In this document: in pieces, positions 41,141-46,762 of the stretch
Layout: each line of letters begins with the position of its first letter
How positions within the stretch are numbered: the first letter of the stretch is position 1
Assembly: GCA_020025205.1 (NCBI GenBank)
Contig: JAHHSO010000012.1
Span: 1 to 46,762 of the forward strand
Length of the DNA: 46,762 nucleotides
From: Christensenellaceae bacterium
GTDB taxonomy: Bacteria > Bacillota > Clostridia > Christensenellales > Aristaeellaceae
Direction of reading: 5' to 3'
Notes under the pieces: generated by a model
Database searches by the model: none
Seen by the model: the letters and a program-made list of their open reading frames with translations, nothing else
What the model was told of the DNA's origin: nothing
Program-made: the position numbers and the translations under genes

Positions 41141-41833
41141 ATGCGAATTGCAATTTGTGACGATAGAAAGGCTGACGCAGATTTTATAAGAGAGCTTACA
41201 CATGAATGGATGATTTCGCGTCAGGCGTTTGTGCAGGAGGAGGTTTTTTCTTCGGCTGAAAGCTTTTTGTTTCGCTATGCAGAGGAAAAAACGTTTGATA
41301 TTCTGCTGCTGGATATTGAAATGCGCGGCATGGACGGCGTGACCATGGCTAAGCAGCTGAGAAATCAAAATAAAACAGTCCAGATTGTATTTATCACCGG
41401 ATATTCAGATTACATTGCAGAGGGGTACGAGGTGGAGGCACTTCATTATTTGATGAAGCCGGTGAAAAAGGAAAAGCTGTTTGAGGTGCTGGACAGGGCG
41501 GCGGAAAAAATCAAAAGCAATGAGCAGATGCTCACATTGAATCTCGGCGGGGAAATGGTGCGGATTCCGATTTACGAAATCGCTTTTGCCGATGTAAATG
41601 GCAACTATGTGACCATCCATGCGGGAAAATCGTATACCGCAAAAATGACGCTGGGCAAGCTGGAAGAGTCTCTTGATAAGCGGTTTTACAGGGCGGGCAG
41701 ATCCTGCATTGTCAATCTTACGATGATCAGCCGCGTGACCAAAACGGCAGTTGTGCTGCGCGATGGAACCAGTATTCCGCTCCCGAGGGGCAGCTATGAA
41801 GGCATCAACCGCGCGATCATTCAAATGGGGTAA
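41141..41833 (+). CDS. LytTR-type response regulator (AgrA/ComE-like)
   Basis: The 230-aa protein has a receiver domain (1-120) with D7/D8, phosphoacceptor D58 in LLLDIEMRGMDG, T-loop ITGYS and LMKPVKKEKL. A LytTR DNA-binding domain (about 130-228) follows, with IAFADVNGNYVTIHAGK, FYRAGRSCIVNLTMI and DGTSIPLPRGSYEGINRAI. Such proteins bind direct repeats about 21 bp apart and act with GHKL kinases, often in peptide sensing. It is 3 bp before the kinase gene. The likely target is the exporter promoter region at 42506-42565, where such a repeat is present. Confidence 0.93.
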   Translation: MRIAICDDRKADADFIRELTHEWMISRQAFVQEEVFSSAESFLFRYAEEKTFDILLLDIEMRGMDGVTMAKQLRNQNKTVQIVFITGYSDYIAEGYEVEALHYLMKPVKKEKLFEVLDRAAEKIKSNEQMLTLNLGGEMVRIPIYEIAFADVNGNYVTIHAGKSYTAKMTLGKLEESLDKRFYRAGRSCIVNLTMISRVTKTAVVLRDGTSIPLPRGSYEGINRAIIQMG

Positions 41834-41836
41834 ATC

Positions 41837-42499
41837 ATGAATTTTTTTTCAAAGCAAATTGATAGGCGCATTGCTGCCTACCAGCGGGAACTGATTGAAA
41901 CGCACTATCAGGAAGTTGAAAATATGTACCGCCAGATCAGAGGCTGGCGCCATGACTACAGGAACCACATACAGACGATGAAAGTTCTTGCATCCAATGG
42001 AGAGTTGGAGAGCTTATGTGCCTATCTGGACGAACTGGATACTGACCTCAACACGGTGGATACGGTGATTAAAACCGGCAATCAGATGGCAGATGCAATA
42101 TTAAACAGCAAAGTTTCATTGGCCAATGCCAAAGACATTAAAACGCAGGTGGATGCGCATATACCGGTTCGGCTCAGAATGTCAGAACTGGATCTGTGCT
42201 GCATCATCGGCAACCTTTTTGACAATGCCATTGAGGCCAGCCTTGCGCTTCCGAAAGAAGAACGCCTGATTCGCGTATACATGGACATGAAGGGGACACA
42301 GTTATACATTTCCTTTACCAATTTTACGGCAGCCAGGAAAATGAAAAAGACAGGAGGACTATTCAAATCCTCAAAAGGGGAGGGGCACGGTTTCGGCCTT
42401 GTCAGAATAGACAACATCATAGCGCGTCTGGACGGTTACCTGAGCCGCAACAGCGAGGATGGAGCGTTTACAACGGAAATCCTGATTCCGCAGGTGTAA
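41837..42499 (+). CDS. Soluble GHKL-type sensor histidine kinase
   Basis: The 220-aa protein consists only of a catalytic part. The H-box RGWRHDYRNH has phosphoacceptor His39, a helical dimer region leads to the N-box NLFDNAIEAS, and the G-box is GEGHGFGLVRIDN. This is the AgrC/GHKL class (HPK10) that pairs with LytTR regulators. AgrC-like kinases normally begin with six or more membrane helices; none is present here, so the signal must be cytoplasmic or come from a partner. It may be a reduced kinase rather than a fragment, because the start, length and all motifs are intact and it directly follows the regulator. Confidence 0.9.
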   Translation: MNFFSKQIDRRIAAYQRELIETHYQEVENMYRQIRGWRHDYRNHIQTMKVLASNGELESLCAYLDELDTDLNTVDTVIKTGNQMADAILNSKVSLANAKDIKTQVDAHIPVRLRMSELDLCCIIGNLFDNAIEASLALPKEERLIRVYMDMKGTQLYISFTNFTAARKMKKTGGLFKSSKGEGHGFGLVRIDNIIARLDGYLSRNSEDGAFTTEILIPQV

Positions 42500-42505
42500 G
42501 GGGCA

Positions 42506-42537
42506 ATTCATCCCCGCATATGAACGATTCGTCCCCG
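42506..42537 (+). promoter_or_regulatory. Direct repeat, candidate LytTR operator for the ABC exporter
   Basis: ATTCATCCCCG at 42506-42516 and ATTCGTCCCCG at 42527-42537 differ at one base and are exactly 21 bp apart, two helical turns. LytTR regulators such as AgrA bind direct repeats with this period. A -10-like TATGAT at 42560-42565 without a proper -35 follows, as expected for an activator-dependent promoter. Confidence 0.48.
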
Positions 42538-42560
42538 GAATGAGCCGGGGACTTCTTTTT
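42531..42560 (+). terminator. Hairpin between kinase and exporter genes
   Basis: GTCCCCGG pairs with CCGGGGAC around AATGAG, followed by TTCTTTTT. It could end the regulator transcript, but it overlaps the second direct repeat, so it may also take part in control. Confidence 0.62.
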
Positions 42561-42590
42561 ATGATACAGTAGCCCCAAGAGGTGAAGAAC

Positions 42591-44402
42591 ATGAACAACA
42601 AAGAAAAACCCAAGTACAAGATGCGGCAGGTGTTAGGCTTTATGCTCAAGCGGGCATGGCACAGCCAGAAGAGCGTGCTCTTTTTGGGCGCGGCGTTTGC
42701 GGCGCTTCTTGTTACGCAAAATGTCGTTCAGCTGCTTTTAGCTCCGTCGATTCTTCGAATTGTAGAAAATCGCGGCTCCATTTCCCTGCTGCTGGGGACA
42801 ATTGGCTGTTTTACGATAATGCTCGTGATTTTGAGCGGTCTGCGGGAATATGCAGATCGCAACATGATGTACGGCAGGATAAAAGTTCGTTTTGACATTG
42901 GGCTGGACATGAACGACAAGGCCTGCACGACGTCCTATCCCAATTTTCAAAATCCGGAAATCAAGAAGCTCTATGACAGGGCGTCTCAGACGGGGTTCAA
43001 CAACGATGAGGCACAGGAACATATTTTTATCACCTTGCAGGAGCTTCTTTTGAATGCTGCGGGCTTTGCGCTGTATCTGCTCCTGCTGTCGGGGCTGAAT
43101 CCTGTTTTGCTGATTGTCGTTGTCCTGACATCAGCGATCAGTTTTTTTGTAAATCGCAGGTGCGACCGATGGAAATACGAACATCGGCATGAAGTAGATG
43201 AGCAGCTCACGCATCTTGCATATCTGCGCAGGACTATGGAATTGCCTGAAATTTCCAAAGATATCAGAATTTTCGGGCTGGGGTCATGGCTGAAAGCGCT
43301 GCGGAAAAAGTCTTTTGATGCCTTTGATGCCCTGCTTGCCAGGCGGGACAAAAGCGCATTTTTTGCAGCGGCGGTGGAACTTGTGATGGCCTTTATGCGC
43401 AGCGGCATTGCCTATGTGTATCTGATTCATCTGCTGCTGACTACGGGGATGCCCGTGTCGGAGTTTCTTCTTTACTTCAGCGCATTCAGCGGCTTTTCTG
43501 CATGGGTGACAGGAATCCTCACGACTTGCAGCGACCTGCACAAGGAAACCCTGGACCTTTCTTCTGTGATGGAATATCTGAATCTGCCGGAGCCTTTCCG
43601 GTTTGAAGAGGGCAAGGCGGTTCCGAAGGCCGACCGCTGGGAACTGCGGATGGAACACGTATCTTTTCGCTATCCGGGTTCCGAAAAAGAGATCATTCAC
43701 AACATGGATCTGACCCTGCATTCCGGGGAAAAGCTGGCCATTGTCGGTTTGAATGGTGCAGGAAAAACCACACTGGTCAAGCTGCTCTGCGGACTGTATG
43801 ATCCCAGCGAGGGACGAATCACCCTCAATGGGCAGGACATTCGCGAGTTTGACAGGCGGTCATATTACAAGTTATTTTCTGCGGTGTTTCAGGATTTTTC
43901 CATGCCGGATCTGACGGTTGCAGAGACGGTTGCTCAGGATTATGAAAATATCGACGTGAACAGGGTGAATGAATGCCTTGAAAAGGCCGGGCTGACGCAA
44001 ATGGTTCAGAATCTGCCGAAGGGACTGGATACGCATTTGGGCAAGGAGATTTTTCTGGATGGCGTGCGGCTGTCTGGCGGGCAGACGCAGCGCATGATGC
44101 TAGCTCGCGCGCTTTACAAAGATGGGCCGTTCCTCGTGCTGGATGAACCGACTGCGGCGCTGGACCCGCTGGCTGAAAATGACATTTATCAGAAGTACAG
44201 CCAGATGACGGATGGAAAAACCTCTGTTTTTATCAGCCATCGACTGGCTTCCACTCGGTTCTGCGACCGCATTCTCTTTCTGGAAAACGGCTGTATCAAG
44301 GAAGAGGGCACGCATGAACAGCTGCTTGCAAGGGGCGGCGGCTATGCCAAACTTTTTGACGTGCAGGCCAGGTATTATCAGGAAGGGAGGGCATTTGCAT
44401 GA
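42591..44402 (+). CDS. ABC exporter subunit, fused membrane and ATPase domains (first of a pair)
   Basis: Start chosen at ATG 42591, 7 nt after AGAGGTG; a GTG three codons upstream is weaker. The 603-aa protein has a six-helix membrane domain (about 25-330) and an ATPase domain (about 355-595). Walker A is GLNGAGKTT (386-394), the signature is LSGGQTQR, Walker B is FLVLDEPTAALDP and the H-loop is FISHRLAS; all sites are consensus. It probably forms a heterodimer with the next gene, which starts inside its stop codon. Type IV exporters of this kind move peptides, lipids or drugs. Placement after LytTR/GHKL genes suggests peptide export or peptide-antibiotic resistance. Confidence 0.9.
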   Translation: MNNKEKPKYKMRQVLGFMLKRAWHSQKSVLFLGAAFAALLVTQNVVQLLLAPSILRIVENRGSISLLLGTIGCFTIMLVILSGLREYADRNMMYGRIKVRFDIGLDMNDKACTTSYPNFQNPEIKKLYDRASQTGFNNDEAQEHIFITLQELLLNAAGFALYLLLLSGLNPVLLIVVVLTSAISFFVNRRCDRWKYEHRHEVDEQLTHLAYLRRTMELPEISKDIRIFGLGSWLKALRKKSFDAFDALLARRDKSAFFAAAVELVMAFMRSGIAYVYLIHLLLTTGMPVSEFLLYFSAFSGFSAWVTGILTTCSDLHKETLDLSSVMEYLNLPEPFRFEEGKAVPKADRWELRMEHVSFRYPGSEKEIIHNMDLTLHSGEKLAIVGLNGAGKTTLVKLLCGLYDPSEGRITLNGQDIREFDRRSYYKLFSAVFQDFSMPDLTVAETVAQDYENIDVNRVNECLEKAGLTQMVQNLPKGLDTHLGKEIFLDGVRLSGGQTQRMMLARALYKDGPFLVLDEPTAALDPLAENDIYQKYSQMTDGKTSVFISHRLASTRFCDRILFLENGCIKEEGTHEQLLARGGGYAKLFDVQARYYQEGRAFA

Positions 44403-46261
44403 GTCAGCAGAAAAAAGCTACCTTAAAGGAAACGTTCATCAGCGCCCGCAGGGCGTATGGAATCATGCACAAGGAGTTCCCCGGTTTAATTGGCGTTGTT
44501 GCGGCTTCCCGGGCATTCTCTGCGCTGCTGCCGTATGTGTCAATCTGGTTTTCTGCGCAGATCATCAATGAACTGGCGGGAATGCGCCGGGTGGATGTTT
44601 TGCGGCCGCTGGTGCTGTGGGCACTTGGCAGTGCGCTGGTGCTGGGGGTGATCCGCGAGATTTTGGAAAGATGGAATGTGCGGATGCAGAATCGTTTTAA
44701 CATCAGCCGTCAGAATGTCTATACAGATAAGCTCCTTTCCATGGACTATGAGGATGTAGACAAAGCCGAAGTGCGGGGGCTGTTAGGAAAAATTCGGGGA
44801 AACGACAATTGGAATGCTTGGGGTTTTTTTAAGCTGGAAGAGGTGCTGGAAAATACGGTGACCGGCTTTGCCGGTATTCTGGGCGCCGTGGCGCTGACGG
44901 TCAGCCTGTTTACCAGCGCTGTGCCGGGCGGACAGCTGGCGTTTCTCAATCACCCCGTATTTGTGGTTTTGATTATCGGCATTTTGGTTCTGACCACGAT
45001 GCTCAGCTCTTTCTGCCACAACAAGAGCAGTTCCAGCTATGCGGCGCTTTCAGAAGAAGCGACTTTCGGCAATCGAATGTGCAATTTAATGTGTCTGGCT
45101 GAGCGCCCGAATGCCGGGGCAGATATTCGCCTGTACAATCAGCAAAAAATTGCCCGGTGGTACATGGATCAGGACAAGACATTTGTTCCGGGCGGCATAT
45201 TGGCCAGGCATACGGCGGGGCCGATCGGCATATGGGCAGCATTGGGCAGCTGCACAGAAGCGGTTCTGATGGGCATTGTCTACGTATTTGTGTGCCTCAA
45301 ATCGTGGGCGGGAGCTTTCGGAGTGGGTTCTATCACGCAGTATGTCGGAGCGGTGACGGCGATGTCCAGGAATATTTCTGAATGGATGAAAGGGATTGGA
45401 CAGCTGCGCAGCAACGTGCCTTTTATGGAGGACATTTACACATTTCTGGACATTCCCAACAAGATGTATCAGGGCAGCCTGACCACAGAAAAGCGGTCTG
45501 ACCGTCAGTATCAGGTGGAGTTTAAAGACGTTTCCTTCAAATATCCGGGCACAGAAACGTGGGCGCTTCGTCACGTGAACATGAAATTTAACGTAGGCAG
45601 CCGCCTGGCGGTTGTGGGGGAAAACGGCAGCGGAAAATCCACATTCATCAAGCTGCTTTGCAGGTTGTATGATCCGCAGGAAGGGCAGATTTTGCTCAAC
45701 GGAATCGACATTCGCAAATACAACTACGACGACTACATTGGTATTTTCTCGGTTGTTTTTCAGGATTTTAAGCTCATTGCCCAGCCGATTGGCAGCAATG
45801 TGGCGGGCAGTTTGAAATATGATGAGGAGCGGGTTAAAAGAGCTTTGACAGATGCCGGGTTTGCAGAGCGCTTGAAGACGATGCCCCGAGGGCTTGATAC
45901 CATGCTGTACAAGAATCTTTCGGCAGAGGGTGTGGAAATTTCCGGCGGCGAAGCGCAGAAAATCGCTATCGCCAGGGCACTTTATAAGGACGCTCCTTTC
46001 ATCATTCTGGATGAACCAACGGCGGCGCTTGATCCCATCGCGGAGGCGGAAATTTATGCAAAATTCAACGAAATTTCCGGGGACAGAACGGCTGTTTACA
46101 TCAGTCATCGCCTGTCTTCCTGCAAATTCTGTGATGAAATCGCTGTGTTCGATCACGGACAGGTGATTCAGACGGGAACACATGAGGCACTTCTGGCTCA
46201 GACAGAAGGACAATATGCCAAGCTATGGAATGCGCAGGCACAGTATTATACAGAGACGTAA
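44399..46261 (+). CDS. ABC exporter subunit, fused membrane and ATPase domains (second of a pair)
   Basis: The 620-aa protein has a membrane domain (about 25-345, six helices) and an ATPase domain (about 365-615). Walker A is GENGSGKST (407-415), the signature is ISGGEAQK, Walker B is FIILDEPTAALDP and the H-loop is YISHRLSS. It is coupled to the first subunit by an ATGA overlap and ends at a terminator. The two subunits differ strongly in their membrane parts, which supports a heterodimer. No peptidase C39 domain is present at the N-terminus, so it is not a processing bacteriocin exporter. Confidence 0.9.
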   Translation: MSQQKKATLKETFISARRAYGIMHKEFPGLIGVVAASRAFSALLPYVSIWFSAQIINELAGMRRVDVLRPLVLWALGSALVLGVIREILERWNVRMQNRFNISRQNVYTDKLLSMDYEDVDKAEVRGLLGKIRGNDNWNAWGFFKLEEVLENTVTGFAGILGAVALTVSLFTSAVPGGQLAFLNHPVFVVLIIGILVLTTMLSSFCHNKSSSSYAALSEEATFGNRMCNLMCLAERPNAGADIRLYNQQKIARWYMDQDKTFVPGGILARHTAGPIGIWAALGSCTEAVLMGIVYVFVCLKSWAGAFGVGSITQYVGAVTAMSRNISEWMKGIGQLRSNVPFMEDIYTFLDIPNKMYQGSLTTEKRSDRQYQVEFKDVSFKYPGTETWALRHVNMKFNVGSRLAVVGENGSGKSTFIKLLCRLYDPQEGQILLNGIDIRKYNYDDYIGIFSVVFQDFKLIAQPIGSNVAGSLKYDEERVKRALTDAGFAERLKTMPRGLDTMLYKNLSAEGVEISGGEAQKIAIARALYKDAPFIILDEPTAALDPIAEAEIYAKFNEISGDRTAVYISHRLSSCKFCDEIAVFDHGQVIQTGTHEALLAQTEGQYAKLWNAQAQYYTET

Positions 46262-46266
46262 AAAAT

Positions 46267-46304
46267 AAACAGCTCATGCGGAGAAGATCGCATGGGCTGT
46301 TTGT
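46267..46304. terminator. Terminator after the ABC exporter
   Basis: AAACAGCTCATGCG at 46267-46280 pairs with CGCATGGGCTGTTT at 46289-46302 (one G-T). Confidence 0.78.
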
Positions 46305-46598
46305 CATCACGCTGAGCTTGTCAGTTGAAGGGAAAGGAAGCGTATACTAAAAATCACAAGAGGGTATTTCGTTTTTTTGATCTTGATGATCTGCATTCAA
46401 TCATAGCCTTAGGGATAAAATCCAAGTATGACACAGTCAATGCTCAACGAACAATATGACGTATGGTTATCTGTTTTTCTGAAAAGGTCAGAATGTGCAT
46501 AAGGCACACGTAAAACGGCATGAATGAAGAGGAAAAGGCAGAGAGATGCTTTCAAAAGGGGAGGAACTCTGCGGCCTTTGCGAGCTTTAATAGGAAAC
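46305..46598. other. Intergenic region with no supported gene
   Basis: A minus-strand frame at 46409-46600 (63 codons) lacks a ribosome binding site and begins within the tRNA terminator, so I do not accept it. No repeats or RNA motifs are recognised. Confidence 0.45.
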
Positions 46599-46630
46599 AA
46601 AAAAAGAACCCGCTTTGGAACGAGTTCTTT
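46599..46630 (-). terminator. Terminator of the leftward tRNA operon
   Basis: Minus strand AAAAGAACTCG pairs with CGGGTTCTTTT (one G-T), followed by a T-run. It begins right at the 3' end of tRNA-Asn. Confidence 0.85.
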
Positions 46631-46705
<75 letters not shown>

Positions 46706-46708
46706 ATA

Positions 46709-46762
46709 TGGTGGATTGAAGTGGACTCGAACCACCGACCTCCCGCTTATCAGGCGGGTGCT
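46709..46762 (-). tRNA. tRNA-Ile (anticodon GAT), cut by the window edge
   Basis: The 3' part is present: anticodon arm CCCGC-CTGATAA-GCGGG (GAT), variable loop, T arm GGTGG-TTCGAGT-CCACT, acceptor strand TCAATCC, A, CCA. The D arm and 5' acceptor strand lie beyond position 46762. It is 3 bp upstream of tRNA-Asn in the same transcript. Confidence 0.92.

Noticed and set aside
46409..46600. 63-codon minus-strand frame with a hydrophobic stretch
   Set aside because: It starts inside the tRNA operon terminator and has no ribosome binding site.

Overview
The window looks like chromosomal DNA of an endospore-forming, Gram-positive-type Clostridia-class anaerobe with mixed GC of about 50%. Evidence for this is a SpoIIE-type phosphatase, adjacent yabP and yabQ, a DivIC-like divisome gene, a sporulation-type DD-carboxypeptidase, a collagen-like probable spore-surface protein, YesM/YesN two-component genes and AGGAGG-type ribosome binding sites. 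A Christensenellales-like gut bacterium is possible, but no marker here fixes the lineage.

Layout: (1) 190-3732, a small ORF followed by a MacA-like adaptor, a MacB-type ATPase and an FtsX/MacB permease, all translationally coupled. (2) 4171-15031, a carbohydrate uptake module. Two MalF/MalG-type permeases, a beta-helix glycosidase-like protein and a DUF4091 protein run leftward. A solute-binding protein and a YesM/YesN sensor/regulator pair run rightward from the same intergenic region. (3) 15330-16296, a small AT-richer accessory patch: a 46-codon ORF with its own promoter and terminator, and a divergent 217-aa unknown protein, next to tRNA-Pro(GGG). (4) 16687-22327, a membrane-anchored unknown protein, RmuC, SpoIIE-like phosphatase and a secreted esterase-like alpha/beta hydrolase. 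(5) 22429-30735, a collagen-like protein divergent from a rightward gene string: glycosyltransferase/TPR, DD-carboxypeptidase, RluB-type pseudouridine synthase, zinc-ribbon/repeat membrane protein, NusG-II protein and acyltransferase. (6) 31324-37292, polyphosphate kinase, a secreted unknown, a TetR regulator and an orphan solute-binding protein. (7) 37423-40520, an SDR-like protein, yabP, yabQ, divIC-like, Ppx/GppA phosphatase, then initiator and elongator tRNA-Met. (8) 40565-46261, a LysR pseudogene, a LytTR regulator, a soluble GHKL kinase and a two-subunit ABC exporter. (9) The right edge holds leftward tRNA-Asn(GTT) and a truncated tRNA-Ile(GAT).

How the parts fit: YesM/YesN probably senses a carbohydrate signal and activates the neighbouring uptake and cytoplasmic degradation genes. 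The LytTR/GHKL pair probably controls the ABC exporter through a 21-bp-period direct repeat just upstream of it. Sporulation functions are spread over three places (SpoIIE; collagen/glycosyltransferase/carboxypeptidase; SDR-like/YabP/YabQ). Candidate mother-cell promoters (sigma-K-like at 23338-23389, sigma-E-like at 37370-37398) can be read in two of them.

Most promising unexplained items: the 46-codon gene with a complete transcription unit divergent from the 217-aa protein; the overlapping divergent sigma-K-like elements between the collagen-like and glycosyltransferase genes; the LytTR-type direct repeat; a consensus promoter pointing antisense into the gene at 16687-17310; and a MalG-type permease carrying an extra extracytoplasmic domain. 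All functional statements are from reading the sequence; no database search was possible.
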